From positions 53,189,848 to 53,253,847 of the forward strand of contig NC_061812.1 of assembly GCF_021462225.1 (NCBI RefSeq): DNA of 64,000 nucleotides, in the 5' to 3' direction. Below, piece after piece: positions 22,911 through 34,923 of this stretch. How positions within the stretch are numbered: the first letter of the stretch is position 1; each line of letters starts with the position of its first letter. The notes under the pieces are model-generated. The model was not told where the DNA came from. It searched no databases and saw only the letters and a program-made list of their open reading frames with translations. Source of the DNA: Girardinichthys multiradiatus. Taxonomy: Eukaryota; Chordata; Actinopteri; Cyprinodontiformes; Goodeidae. The position numbers were made by a program, and so were the translations under genes.

Positions 22911-24467
22911 ATTACCAGTGGCTGTGCCAAGACTCATGTAATTTATGAACATGCTGCTGGTCAGTCTTGTCTTAGCACAGTAACCAGATGTAAAGTGCTT
23001 GGTAAAACCCATTTATATCACTCAGTATGTTTACTGCTTCACTGCTGCAGATACCCAAGCTTGCCAACTCTTTAAAATCCCAAAGCCAGCACTCTGTAGC
23101 AAAGAGAGCCTTATCTACATTTTTTATTTCTCTCCTTGCATTTGAACTTAAACAGGAAATAAACGTCTCTGTTTCTCTGGCTCGTATGCTTGGAATTTCC
23201 TTCGATATGAACTGAAAGTGTCAGAGCTTGTCTCACTGAAAACCTTCCACTTTATCTTAAGAAACCAACAACGGGAATCCTTTGAACAGTGTTTGTGTTT
23301 TAAATCTTCGATTGTTATTGTTTTTAAACTTGATATTATTACTGTGGCAATAACTCCTGCTATTCATTTGTCAAAATACTCGCACTATCCATTTTTTTAA
23401 TGTTTGTTTTGTTATTGTCTATCTGTCTTGTCCACCATTAGCTCAGAGGCAGCTAGGAGGCAGCCAGGAGTTTGTAGGTTTATGACTGAAATTATTTGTT
23501 AAAGTGGCTACAATTACTTGTTGATTTAACAAGAAAGAAATTATATTTTCACATAGGGTCATGTTGGTCTAGATAACCTTTTTTACGTAAACAATGAAAT
23601 CATCATCAAGTGCTTTTTGTATTTACTCAGGTTATCTCTGTCAGATTTTGAAATTTATTTGCAAAAGCAAAAACTGAAGAAATTTCCAAGGAGGCAAATG
23701 CAGTTAACAGCAGTGTGCTTCACTGTTGTTAACCCAGTTATAGTTTTAAAATTTGTTTTTATGTTTTTTTTTTAAATCAGTAAAAACTGAAAAAGAATAG
23801 CTCATCTAAATCATGAAAAGCCAAAAACTGGTATGGTCTTCATGGGCATGATGAGCGAATATTAACTTATAATTTCTGAATCTATTTCAACAACTCTTTA
23901 CTTGTGATAACAAGCTTGCAAATATAAATATCCAAATAAAAATATAGAAGTGGTGTTTAGTCTTAAATAAATTCAATGTGGAGCTAAATTAGCCTGCCTG
24001 ACTTTTTAGTTAATGCATATTTCAGTCCAAATTATAGACCCTTTAAATTTCAAGGGCAAAACCATACATATGAAACATAAATATTGAAGTTCCAAAACAA
24101 TAATAACTTTAATTATTATTCATCACAGATTGGCATTATTGGCGTTGTAGCCACTAGATATTTAGATCCCATCAACCAAATGCTGTGTATGTTTGTTTCC
24201 GTTCTAAAGTTGCAGCCCAGCAGTTTTTGACCCAGTCACAGTTAGATGTCCAGGAATTAGGCCACCAGAGCAGATGCTGTTTGGCAGCTGGAAGTTACAC
24301 CAGCAAGACTGCAGTTCATCTTCGCTTCCAATCTCCCCGTCATTCCCTGGCTGGAACAGCCATCAGCAGAGATTATGTTGCTTCATTATCCACTGGCATG
24401 TTGCCTACATTTAGTTAGGTTGGTGCGTTTGGATGTAAAGCCACAAATCTGATGCAAGCACACCTAC

Positions 24468-24658
24468 CAGAGATCACAGACTCATTCCAGCTGTCCTCGT
24501 CGCTCATGTACTGATCCAGGCGACAGTTCTCCTTGTTCTCATCAGATGTCTTCTTGCTGTCCGACTCCCCAAGCGACTCCTTCTCTGTGCTGGATGTCCG
24601 AGACAGCCGGCCGTCCAGTCTGCGTTTCGGAGAACAGCGAGCTTCCTTCGTCTGGAAA
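24468..24658 (-). CDS. phactr3: phactr3 exon 7
   Basis: Acceptor ...TCCCAG is followed by TTTCCAG, and donor GTAGGT follows the last base. Entry phase 2, exit phase 1. Joined to exon 6 it gives HRQESFQTKEARCSPKRRLD, then GRLSRTSSTEKES, an acidic stretch and SDEDSWNESVISG (about residues 318-382). The RLSRTSS motif and preceding SPKRRLD are shared with mammalian PHACTR3, where the region links the conserved IEELHRALATKHRQ segment to the C-terminal RPEL block. It is a polar, probably disordered linker with likely phosphorylation sites; that role is inferred. Confidence 0.93.
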
Positions 24659-25009
24659 CTGGGATCACGTCACAAGACAGGTCTTTCATTGTCAACTTGA
24701 TGAAATATGACATGCTTAATTAATAAATGTCCAGATTCTGATGTCTCATTTTTTTATCTCTGGACAAGAAAGGGATTGATTGCACTTAATCACAAAACAA
24801 TTGTTTTGCTCAATAAACAAAGATCCACACAAAAGTGTCATTTTTATGGGAGGAAAAGGTTTGTGCAACTCACTTCCAGTGAGTTGCTTCTCACAGCCAC
24901 ATTGCAGGGTCTAGTTTTGCTTCAGCTCCAGTTTTCTTTGTTTACAGCTGATCTCAAATTCTTCTCAAACACCCTCACATACACACCTATAATTCATGGT
25001 TAGCTGTTG

Positions 25010-25375
25010 GTCCCTATGATGAAATCTTTGGGTTTTTAGAGACTTCTGTCAGCATGTTGCGGTCTGTTTTGAGGATTAACTTTCTTGGATGGTCAGACCT
25101 CAGCATGCTGGCAGTTATCCTGCACCTGTGGAGCATTTTCCTTACAGTCGAACAGCTGATTCTTTAACTGCTAAGATCTTCTGTCTGAAGGTCTGAGAAA
25201 GCCCTTTTGGTCTTAAACAGGGAAGTTTAAACCTCCTTAAAAATGCTGAGTAATACTGTTCTCATCATGTGTACCTGATGTGATAGGCCTGTGTGTCACA
25301 TCAGGTGCAATTTATAAGTAGGAATAAATGTGAGTGTCCCAATTTATTCCTTACTATAAGTTACATTTTTTTTTT
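25010..25375. repeat. Possible decayed DNA transposon
   Basis: The text around 'gcggtctgttttgaggattaactttcttggatggtcagacctcagcatgctgg' resembles the antisense helix-turn-helix region of another fish transposon family, but no frame or ends could be identified. It sits directly before the Tc1-like remnant at 25495. Confidence 0.25.
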
Positions 25376-25494
25376 ATTACATTGTACAGGGAAATTTAAA
25401 TGGTTATTTATATGATTCGATTTTTTCAGTTTTGATAAAACTGATATTAAATATGTCTGAATATGTTCAAAAAGCACACTGGCTGTCCCGGGGT

Positions 25495-25858
25495 GTTGTC
25501 AATTTTTTTTACATGTTAATCTGTTGGAGAACCAACATTTCAAGACTGGAGTTTACCGATGCTCGTCACTGACCCTGAGCCTGACCCAGAATCTTTTGCA
25601 AAGAAAAATGGGCAGAAATTTCTGTCTCTAAATGTGCAAAGCAGGTAGAGACATACCCCAAAAGATCTGAAGCTGTAATTACTGTGAATGTTGGGTCTAC
25701 AAAACATTGAATCACGGGGGCTGAACACACTTTTCAGACTTTTATTAGTAAAACAAATTGAAAAACATTGTTTTGCATCAGCTTTAAGGTTATGACTACA
25801 CTGGGGTATGTGGTTGTAAAAGTTCAAGGGGTGTATTAATACTTAAGACCCTGTGTTT
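25495..25858 (+). mobile_element. Tc1-like remnant: transposase C-terminus and terminal repeat
   Basis: The plus strand holds the last part of the transposase reading ('gcaaagcaggtagagacataccccaaaagatctgaagctgtaatt'). It is followed by the family's terminal region ('gggggctgaacacac' to 'tggttgtaaaagttcaaggggtgtattaatactt'). No open frame remains. The same transposase end recurs at 52125-52207. Confidence 0.55.
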
Positions 25859-25976
25859 TGAAAATTTTCATTGATAAAATGAAAAACTTTGCCAAACTCT
25901 GATTAAATTCCAACACCAACATAAAATGCCTTGCAAACAAATGCATCTGTTGAAAACGCTACACATGCAGACTGAC

Positions 25977-26184
25977 CTCTCCTGTCTATGTTTGGTGGCC
26001 AGGGCGCGATGCAGTTCCTCAATTATGCAGCTGGGGGGCAGTGTTTGGTGAAGGGCCCCGAGGTGCGGAGATCCAGTGGGTGTAGAGATCCTGCCTCTCA
26101 GCAGGGATCCATGAGGTTCTTTAGGGAGTGTGAAGTTCCTGGGTAAAGTGGCTGGAGACTTTTTCACTGGTACTGGAGGAGCAC
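25977..26184 (-). CDS. phactr3: phactr3 exon 6
   Basis: Acceptor ...TCTTCAG, donor GTCAGT; phase 1 in, phase 2 out. It encodes about residues 249-317: APPVPVKKSPATLPRNFTLP, KEPHGSLLRGRISTPTGSPH, then LPPSCIIEELHRALATKHRQ. The RISTPTGSPHL and IEELHRALATKHRQ blocks are diagnostic of PHACTR3 rather than other PHACTR paralogues, as far as I recall the family. The first half is proline-rich linker. The donor is non-optimal (GTCAGT), but the fused reading into exon 7 is exact. Confidence 0.95.
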
Positions 26185-26258
26185 CTGAAGAAGCAAGCAG
26201 TCAGATACTCTTGATAGACTACATGTCTGTGGTCACTTCATGGTCAGGGTTAACTCAC

Positions 26259-26495
26259 CATCTAAGCTGCCCAGCCTGGTGAGCAGTTTGACAGGAAGAC
26301 TTGGTGGAGGAGGGGTGTTGGCTCGTCTCTGAGGCTTGGCTGCCACCACTTCCTGTTTCCCCTTGGTGGCCTTAGCCGTTTCCATCATCTGCTCCTCAAT
26401 GGGGTCGCTTACTGATGTGCTCTCATCTTCTCCGTCTCCATCCTCACTCTGATTGGTTTCTCTAACTGCCTTCAGATCTTCAGCCACATCTTGAA
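26259..26495 (-). CDS. phactr3: phactr3 exon 5
   Basis: Acceptor ...CATTTCAG, donor GTGAGT; both phases 1, 79 codons (about residues 170-248). It encodes an acidic stretch (SEDGDGEDESTSVSDPIEEQ) and a proline-rich end (RRANTPPPPSLPVKLLTRLG). This variable middle region is poorly conserved among PHACTR proteins. The call rests on splice phase, position between confident exons 4 and 6, and open frame across the whole exon. An internal ATG early in the exon is not the gene start. Confidence 0.85.
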
Positions 26496-26599
26496 CTGAA
26501 ATGAAGCAAACATAAGAACAAGGTTCGGTCTGTTTCTCTCAAGTCTCTGTCTCCCTCTAGTGGAAAATAAAAGACATGTTGTACCATTTTATTATCACA

Positions 26600-26692
26600 G
26601 TCATGCTCTACAGTGCCCTGAACAAAATGCTAATTATTTGAGTCAGGTGTGTTGAAGCAGAGAAACATCTAAAGGTTCAGATTCCTGGCTTA
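26600..26692. repeat. Half of a hAT-like MITE
   Basis: The text 'tttgagtcaggtgtgttgaagcagagaaacatct' matches the inner half of the MITE at 46081-46312. Its tips are lost. Confidence 0.4.
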
Positions 26693-27124
26693 CCACATCA
26701 ATACACAAGGAGTGAAATGATATTCAGACAAAAATATAAAAAGACAGATGCTTTCTGTATCATAACGACTATCTGTTATTTCTGGTTACAAGCCAGCAGG
26801 TTTTCACAGCAGGTGTTCCAGTCCCTTCCATGGTCACAGGTGTATAAAGCCCAGTGCCAGAACCATGCAGACTGCTTCTACAAACATGTGAAAGAATAGA
26901 TGACTCTCAGGAGCTCAGTGAATTCCATTTTGGTACCACGATAAGATGCCACTTATGCAATTGTCTAGTCATGAGTTGTCCTCACTTCTACATATTCCAC
27001 AATCAACTGTCAGTGGTATTATAACAAAGGGCCGATTGGGAATGACAGCAACGAAGTGGTAGGCCCTGTAAACTTACAAAGGGCCAGCAAACACTGAGGT
27101 GCAGGGGGCTCAGGGGTCACCACC

Positions 27125-27480
27125 TTTCTGCAGAGTCAATAGCTACAGACCTCCGAACCTCACATGGCCATCAGGTGAGCTCAAGAACAGTGCAGCGGAG
27201 TGGAGGGCTTCATTAAACGGGTTTCCATAGCTAACCAGCTTCATCTTAGATTTAATCACCAAGTAGTTTTGGATACAGTGGTGTAAAGCACTGGACTCTA
27301 GAGCAGTGAAGACTCTGGACTGATGAACCATACCTCTCTGTCTAGCAATCCAGCTGACCCGGAGAACCATCCGTACCTGACTGCACTGTTTCAGGTGTGA
27401 AGTTTGGTGAAGAGGGGGTTATGGTGTGGGCCTGCATTAAAGAAGTGGGCGCCTAAGTTCCAGTAAAACAAAGGATGAAG
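27125..27480 (+). mobile_element. Tc1-like transposase remnant
   Basis: The plus-strand text 'cagagtcaatagctacagacctcc', 'agcactggactctagagcagtgaagactctggactgatgaacca' and 'gtgtgaagtttggtgaagagggggttatggtgtggg' follows a common Tc1-like transposase (from the second DNA-binding domain to the VMVWG block). Many stops and deletions; no ends were recognised. Confidence 0.55.
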
Positions 27481-28204
27481 ACATGAAGTGAAAACAGCAA
27501 GGGCTGATTTTTGGGGTCATTTGTTAGCTATAGTAAAACATTTGCTGGATGAGCGATTTCTGACAGGTTCTGAACCATTTTTATTGACTGACTTTTTACC
27601 TGAGGAATACAAGCTGAGAGAGAAAGGATTCATGCTGCTAGCATAAATGAAGACCAGTTGCTTTGGTTAAAGCCTGTGTTGGTGCTGGTGCTGGTGTGGG
27701 TAGGTTTTGGGTTTCAGGCATGGGCCTGTTAGAGAAGGCCCACCTATGAGATGTTTGGTTCAGGGCTGGGTTGGGCTGTAGCTACAGGAAAACTAACAGC
27801 CTTGTGGGGGGACATAGCAACAGTTACTGGTTTGTCATTTTTAATAAAAACATAGTAAAGTTGAAAAGAATAGAGACAAACTGCAAGTTAGTTTGGATTC
27901 AACAAATTGGGCCATAGACTAAGAAAGAACGCAGTGATATGGCTGCGATGAGAATGATACATCAACGTAGCTACATGGTTTTACAAGAGGAACAAACCAC
28001 ATCAACCCTGTTGAATTTATTGTTCAAGTGCAAATATGAAAAACCTCATCAAACCTCATATGATGTTTCTGAACACTTACTGCCAGTGGAAACAAGTTAG
28101 GACGACTGACAACACAGGCTGTGGTGAATGTATTGGCAAACATTCTCCATTTGTTACAACCAGAAGACACGGAGCAGCTCTACTGAGGAACAAGTTACTG
28201 TGAA

Positions 28205-28345
28205 TGTTGGTCTGACTTGTACAGGGTGTAACCTGCATTCTGCCCAAAGATCGCTGGAGCTAGGCACCAGCCCAGCCCCCCCTGGGTATAGTGGGTATGG
28301 ACCATGGGTGGATGTTGGTCTATATTTAAAGTGTATTCACATGAG
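28205..28345 (+). repeat. Fragment of a common teleost repeat
   Basis: The part 'acagggtgtaacctgcattctgccc...gctggagctaggcaccagcccagcccccc' corresponds to a very abundant fish repeat that normally ends in GGATGGATGG. Here the end is eroded to 'ggatgttgg'. I do not know its formal class. Confidence 0.45.
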
Positions 28346-28564
28346 CAGATAGATTGTGTTAGAGCAGCATTATTAACCACTAAATCATAACATGGTGGAG
28401 CTCTCCATGATTCTGAGAAGAGCTGAAGAATGGCTTTCAAAACTACGAGCTATGTGTGAAGGGAAAGCATCACTGCACACTGAACACACAGTTTAAACTT
28501 AAATTAAAACAAAAGCTTCAGATCTGAGCCTCGTGTCTTCCGTGACCACTGTGCTGGATTCTAC

Positions 28565-28705
28565 CTGCTGAGGATTCCAGGTCACTTCCCAGGTCCTCGG
28601 TGGCACTGGCCAGGGGCGCCACGTGCTCCTCGTCTCTGTCCTCACCGTCTGACTGAGTCGGGGTATCTGGATCCTCTCCGTTACCACCACAAGCGAGATC
28701 CGACT
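28565..28705 (-). CDS. phactr3: phactr3 exon 4
   Basis: Acceptor ...TATGCAG, donor GTAGAA; phase 1 in and out, 47 codons (about residues 123-169). It encodes SDLACGGNGEDPDTPTQSDG followed by an acidic stretch ending LGSDLESSA. The position after the N-terminal RPEL exon and the acidic, threonine/serine-rich composition match the corresponding variable segment in mammalian PHACTR3. It is not a folded domain. Confidence 0.85.
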
Positions 28706-28842
28706 CTGCATACAACCCATGGAAAGGACAGCGTTGAGTCTGTGTAGCAGTTGGGCATCATGCGGCTGAACAAATAGACGGTGATAAGCCTGGAACCGTT
28801 TGTGTGCATGCTGGGTGGGGGTGTTAATCACTGGTTCTGCAC

Positions 28843-28917
28843 CTGTTTCCATCTCCCTGGGGCTTCGCCTGACGAGCTCATCTCTCTTCTGCCGTACAGC
28901 TGCCTTCTTCTCTGCTG
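28843..28917 (-). CDS. phactr3: phactr3 exon 3 (N-terminal RPEL-like motif)
   Basis: Acceptor ...TGTTCAG, donor GTGCAG; phase 1 in and out, 25 codons (about residues 98-122). It encodes AAEKKAAVRQKRDELVRRSP and REMET. In the family this exon carries the N-terminal RPEL (R..REEL...GLL), an actin-binding and nuclear import control site. Here the core RQKRDELVRR is kept, but the usual GLL after it reads SPRE, so the motif is degenerate. The acceptor could also lie 3 bases downstream (tandem CAGCAG), which would drop one alanine. Confidence 0.85.
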
Positions 28918-29023
28918 CTGAACAACACAAACATTTATGAAGCAGGCCCAAAGAATGTTTGGCACATGCAGGCTCCTGTCTTCCTGTCCTCGAGCTGAAA
29001 CTCGAGTCTGTCCCAGCACTCAC

Positions 29024-29182
29024 CTCCAGGGGGCTTTGGCTTCTCGCTTTTCTTTTTCCTCCACTTCCATGGCTTGAAGATGCGTCCAAGGCTCGCCAGC
29101 TTGCTGTTGCGTCTGATTGGAGGTGTGCGGACTCCTGAGACCAGGCAACCAGAGTGTAGCGCTCTCTGCTGGTCCATTACAT
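29024..29182 (-). CDS. phactr3: phactr3 exon 2 (basic N-terminal region)
   Basis: Acceptor ...GTGATAG, donor GTGAGT; phase 1 in and out, 53 codons (about residues 45-97). It encodes [40 protein letters not shown] and [11 protein letters not shown]. The RTPP(I/V)[21 protein letters not shown] block is the conserved PHACTR N-terminus. Its basic WKWRKKK part serves as a nuclear localisation and membrane-association region in this family. The ATG in the third codon of the exon would give a shorter protein to any transcript that starts from an alternative 5' exon; see 34924-35090. Confidence 0.97.
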
Positions 29183-32100
29183 CTATCACACAAAACAGAG
29201 ACGAAACAATCAGGGATGTCTCAAACAAGCAGAAGACTTAACAACTTCTTTAATACCTCCTAGCACAATTGTTCGAGTACTATGGCCATTACACCAGCAT
29301 GTGAGAGAGGAAAATGTGGGTCAGTGCCTGTAAATGCCTTATCCAGCCTGATTTCTGGAGACAAGACAGAATCGCATTGTTCACGTGTGACTCACATGGT
29401 TTCAGGGCCAACAGACCTTCCTGGACCGGAGACCCACTCACAATGGGATGCTCTAGAAACGCCACAGGGAATAAATAAAATCAGCTTTGGCACAACTGCC
29501 TTCTCTCAGGGTCAGTGCAGACATCTGCAGCTTGCATTGCCCACAGACTCGATTATTCTGGGACGTGTATGTGGTGGTAAAATACATAGGAGTCAGTTTG
29601 ATAGTGAGCAAATTTTACTGAACCTTGCATGTATTAAAGCCATCTGTCATGGTGGCAATAACAATTAATAAGATGAACACACTTTATTTAACTGGTATGT
29701 TTTACATGCATTTTAAAAGGCACAAAAGTGTGGATTGTTAACTGTATTTAAGGTATCACTAAAGCGTTTATAATGAAGTGAGGAAGCACAGATATTTCTT
29801 TTATTTTCTATAACACATTGACACCTATGTGCACTTCATTCAGGCAGAGAGAGCAAGAATATCAACAGATAACAGGAACTATACTGCAGCAAAGTTGCTC
29901 TGTTTCATCCTTTTGAGCTTTCAGTATCCATGTTACTGAACAGGCTGGATGTGGAGATGCTGGCAAGCTTTAGTAAATCTCACAGATAAGGTAAGGATCT
30001 ACATTCTCTACAGGGGATACATACAGAGACTGCTGTTTATCAATGTTAGCTGCACTAACCGCTAATATAGGAAAATCAAGACAATTTCAAATGTCCCTTC
30101 CATAATTACTTTATGTTTCTTTTTTTGCAGCACTAGTGGCCTTTATTATTCTTATTTTTTTCAACAGTAAGCTGACAGGAAAGTGGTGGAGAGAGGGGGA
30201 AGACATGCAGCAAAGGTCGCCTGGGCCAGGAGTCAAACCCGCGAGGGCTGCGTTGGGGGCTGATGCCTCTGAATGTGGGTTGCGTGTTTTACTCCCGTGC
30301 CACCACCGCGCCCCACTTTGCGTGTGCCCTTTTTTCTTTAAATATTAGTAAAACCTGTTTTACAGCAACTGGTCCCTGAGACACAGTGTGACCTTTAATC
30401 TGTTTCTACTACAAGCTATTTTTGGCCCCTAACGTTGGCCAGAAAATAAATGTTGAATCCCAATCTCACATCTACTTATTACTCATAAAAATAGAAAAAT
30501 CGAAATAGTCTGAAATCAGTATTGGCAGGTCCCAGGATCAGAAATCTGACTCAAAATTCTGATGCAAAATTCTAAAGTCCAGGTCAAGAATCTGAATTAA
30601 ATATTTTGGGACAAATCCTTTTTGGCTGTGATCACAGCAACCATCTTAATCCATCTCTGCATGTGCAACAAATATTAGTAAAATCCATCTGGCCTGGGCA
30701 TCCATTCAGTGTTCTTGCACATGTGTGATTTCTGCTGGGCAGTGACTCAGACATACCAAGTTCATCCAGAGGTCAGACTATAAAATGTTGAGAGAAATTG
30801 CTAATAAATGAGTAGCTATATGCTCCATTTCATAATTGTTTAGCAAGTGAGATGATCAACTCAAGATTTTTTTTCCTTCTTACATTTTCCCCAAATAAGA
30901 TTGGATGAAAATACTGTGAAAATGTTAGATGTCTTAGAGAGTGATGCTGTGTCACCGTCCTATTTAAAACAAGCCCGTTAGATAAGTGCTCCTGATTCAT
31001 TTGGATTGATTGGCAAGCAGGGAGAAATTATGGACTGTAATCCTGTTCGTCTTAGCTTCACATTTTCTCCTCCTCATTAGCCCTAGTTAGCATAGTTAAA
31101 TGTTAAAGTTCATGTTGGACACTTAGAAAAGTGATGAAGTTTGGCTCGTTTAGAAGGGATGCCAGGAGAAAAACGCTCCTTTCCTTAAACAAACCCAGGC
31201 CTAGGCCTGCAAAATCGCAAATAAGGCTTCCATTCAAAAGACTTTCAGACATATGAAAACATATTGGAGATGTTTGAACACCAAACAACTCTTAGCAACG
31301 GTCTAGCTTGAGGGTTTAGGGCTTCAGATTTTGGACAGCTTGAAGTCATAGAGTCTAGAGAAGCCACCAAAGAGAAATGTCTGGCGACTGGAATCACATG
31401 ATATTCACCTTGACTGGCCTTGACCTATGACCAGCTAGTCAGAAATGTAAAATTCAGATATTTTACCTACGCCCACATGACGGGAACAACAACAAAATGC
31501 AGATCTGACAGCTGCATGGTGCAAACCTTCAGTTCTGCCACATCCTAAACTTTCTCTATTGGACTGAGAACTTGTGACTCAATCTGAGAGAGACAGCAAG
31601 ACTTTAGCAGATAGCAGGAAGACCAAACAGAGTTTCTTTGTTTATCCTTTTGGGCTTTTAACCTCTCTCCAGTTTATTGAATGTGCTGGATTTGGACATG
31701 TTGGCAGCCTTTTAATATCTCAGACCTAAGTTAAAAAGCTACATTCCTACAATACACACAGAGGCGTCTCCTTTCGCTAGCCTCGCTAACCGTACTAATC
31801 ATTTATATAAAATGCAAACGGCGCAATTATTTTGGCTTTTTTGATTTTATGCATATTTTGACTACTCTATGACACACACACACAGTGTGACATTACCCCT
31901 GTTCCCAATATAAATATATAATGACCACCCAAGTCAAATTAAAATCAGTACTGGCAACTCAAAGCCTTATGAAAACAAGTGCTCAGAAATGAAGCGCAAC
32001 ATTTCTGATTGGTGCATAACTAACTGAGTCAACCATGAACTCTTCCGTATAAAAGTGATACCAAACACAGCAGCAAATCTACAACAGATATTGTGAAGCT

Positions 32101-33189
32101 CATTAAAAAAGTGTTGTTGCAGGAGCTTAATAAAGCCACCATACAAGCATGTAAACCTCAAAGAAAAGGAGCAGGATTCTAATAAAGAGTGGACCAAAAT
32201 CTCTTCACAGTGATGCCAGAGAGGTCAATCCAGAGGAAGATTACGTTTGGGTTAACTTTATTAAACACTCTTTTACGGACCAAGTCATTTTTTATGTCCT
32301 GACAAGTTCGACTTAAATCAAGTAATTGCCAGATCCATTTTTCTTCACCTTCAGATATTTTAGATGTAAGCAGCTGCAAGATGAACATGTGTCACTTATT
32401 TCTGTTGAGTAACCCAAATAGCTGCAGATTCCCTTCATGTTGATTGACTAACGGCTTTAAGGATGCTTGATCTCCGGCCACAGACAGAACAAATTGAATT
32501 GGCTGCTTCCCTTCTCAGTGGGGCGCCCTGACATGTTTAAGTCGGCAGGATGAGCGACAGAGGAAGCATCCAAGGAAAGACAGACAGGCAGAATCCACAG
32601 AGGCTAACTGAGCCGACTTCTGTTATTCTTCAGCCAGAGATAGAGGGTGGCTCGGAGAAGGGACTGAAATAGGCACTCCTACACAGTCTGGCTTTGACAA
32701 CGAGCTGACAGCTCAGGGAGCCTACAGCTGAGTCGTGGGCAGCCAGCGAACGGCTCCATGAGAACCTTGCCTTTCTATCAGCAGCGCCTTAATCCACAAC
32801 ATCTGTTTTTTCACCCCTTCAACCATGATTCATATTCACTTAGAGTCCAGGCTCAAACTCTTGGTGCAAAACTGAAACTGAATACGTTGTGAATCATTGT
32901 GAAGGATTCTGTAGGTGCACGCTGAAGAGTCAGGAGCTCAGTTGGGGGCAGGGCTGGTAGGTTCAGACGTGGACAGATTTACGGGAACCTTTCGTAAAAA
33001 TGCATAAAAAAACAACGGGAAGAAAATGATATGAAATGTGACCTGACGGGTCACCATGTCTCCATGACAACCATTACCAACCGGTTTGTTTGAGAGTGAA
33101 GACAGAAAAAAACACCTTTTCTGTTTTTCCATTACAGACATAGTGGAGTTAGCTAAACGCTGCAAGGACTTTCCTCTGGCCTAATGAGA
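29183..33189. other. phactr3 intron 1, 3' end
   Basis: About 4 kb upstream of exon 2 in which only a SINE (30174-30316) is recognised. The frame at 29282-29668 is on the opposite strand from the gene and has no domain. Confidence 0.6.
30174..30316 (-). mobile_element. tRNA-derived SINE
   Basis: On the minus strand, about 30310 down to 30225, a tRNA-like head is visible: an A-box-like TGGCACGGGAGTA and a B-box-like GGTTTGACTCC. It is followed by a body whose plus-strand text is 'acaggaaagtggtggagagagggggaagacatgcagcaaaggtc'. This is a familiar teleost SINE. The degraded relative at 20682-20800 shares body and head order. Confidence 0.65.
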
Positions 33190-33850
33190 ATAAGCATTTC
33201 AGCAGCAGAGGCTTTGACATGAAATTCATGGAAGAGCACCTCCTACCCACTCCAATGTATAGTTGAGGATCTGTGATGCTGTGGGCCGCCTTCTCCTCCA
33301 AAGGGCCCAGGGAAGCTAAACATCTAGTAGCATCTGCAAGTAGACTGGAAAGGGTTTCTTACTAGATCTTTTAACAGGAAATTGATCCAAGACACATGAC
33401 CAAATCGACACAGAAAATTATTACAAGACAGAAAATAAACAGTTCTTCCAAAGCCATTGCAGTCCCCAGACCTGAACCCAATCAGAAACCTCCATGCTCA
33501 GCTAAAGAGAAGAGAGCCTGAGAGAGGACCATGGCCTCTGGATGATCAAGACGGACGCTGTAAAAAGGAAAGGCCAAAGATCTCACTCTCTGTATGCTCC
33601 AACCTTGTCAAATGCAACAGGAGAACACTCAGTGCTGCCCTAATGGCAAAAGAGACTCTGCGTGACAGCAGATTTTGTGAAAAGCAATTATTTGTAAATA
33701 TGTTTTTTTTCCACCACAAAACAAATGTGCCCATTTTTTCTGTGTGAGATTATGCTACTTTAGTATAAGAAAAGTTCATTTAAAAGGGTTTTACACATCT
33801 TGGTTGCCAATAAATGTATCTGGTACTGAAATATGGCAAACATGTTCTCC
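33190..33850 (+). mobile_element. Decayed Tc1/mariner transposase
   Basis: The plus-strand frame 33457-33747 begins with QSPDLNPIRNLHAQLKRR, the block around the third catalytic residue of Tc1 transposases; the acidic residue after NPI is an arginine here. It ends with a C-terminal-like SALMAKET. Upstream, 'ctgtgatgctgtgggccgcc' matches the VMVWG region. Several stops are present and no terminal repeats were recognised. Confidence 0.6.
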
Positions 33851-34880
33851 AATTACTACTTAAGGCTGCTAGTAGGAGGTTTATTTACCCAAAAGTGCTG
33901 CAACAGTAAGGCCAGAGATGTCAGCAACTTCACATGAAAACGTTCACTCATGCAGAGCATGAACGGCAAAGCAAGAAAGATGTTGATTTTAGTAGCACAC
34001 CGAATGGAGAAAAGCAATAAACCCTACATGTTACAATGATAGAATGCCGTCTTCCCTCACAGTTTTAAGGAACGTAATCCATCACAGAAGATAACCTCAC
34101 AAAGCCCACAGGCAGCAGAAAGGTCAGTCATAACTTCATAAACATGTGGCGTATTATGACCTCAGCGTTCTCTGCTACAGCTGCTTGATCACTAATCAAT
34201 GTGAGAAGCAGGTCAGTTGTCCAAACCATGACTGTGTGCCTGGGATGCGGCAAAGAATCCAGGTCAAGCATCTGGTAACTGTAACAAGCTCACCCAGGGT
34301 CACTGCTGCTGTTGCCATAGCTACCACGCTGGATGCTGCAGAAAGGGCCCTTGGAGGCAGAGAAATCACCACGGCATGAGGAACACGGAGTTGCTGGGTG
34401 GATGGGAAGGTTGTTGCCACACGGAGAGCCACGGAGCCGCAGCCAATCACGGCCCGGCGTGTAAACGATGCATAATGCAACTCGGGGAGAAGCAAGGAGT
34501 CCTGAAATATTCACGTGGGGGAGATGTAGGGGTTTTCATTGAAGGTTGGATTGCTGGTGGTGCAGGAAATTGTATTTTATGCGCCAGAAGGAACTGCCAA
34601 AGTCAAATGTTGTAGAGCGTATCGCTGCTTCAACCAAATATGCTCTACTACTACTGAACAGATAAAGACTGCAGATGGATCCGACCAGAGCACCTGGAAA
34701 TGTCACTTCACCCTAGTAACAAAAATACATACACGTTCTGATGTTTCTGACATATTACCTAAAGACTCAATGAACTTTAGATTTAACATAGTTACTTTTG
34801 TAAAAGGAGGCAACTTAAATCAACAAACCCTCTAATAAAAAACTACCGCCATGAAAGACTAAATGTTTCCGAGCAACACT
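33851..34880. other. phactr3 intron 1, unassigned; moderately GC-rich part at 34.2-34.5 kb
   Basis: No exon is supported. The stretch 34380-34500 has several CpGs and a CCAAT motif (CAGCCAATCACGG), but on the sequence alone it cannot be called a promoter. Confidence 0.4.
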
Positions 34881-34923
34881 CACTTATTGTAGCACTCAGA
34901 TATCCATCGCTCCTCCAGCTCAC

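Larger units (their letters stand above)
19014..24467. other. phactr3 intron between exons 7 and 8
   Basis: A 5.45-kb intron. Apart from small repeat remnants (20682-20800, 20870-20930, 22745-22910) I recognise nothing in it. Open frames at 20239-20478 and 22318-22557 have no domains. Confidence 0.7.

Noticed and set aside
28499..29089. 196-codon minus-strand frame as an alternative phactr3 exon
   Set aside because: It runs across exons 3 and 4 and the introns between them, mostly in the wrong frame; the spliced exons with matching phases explain the locus.
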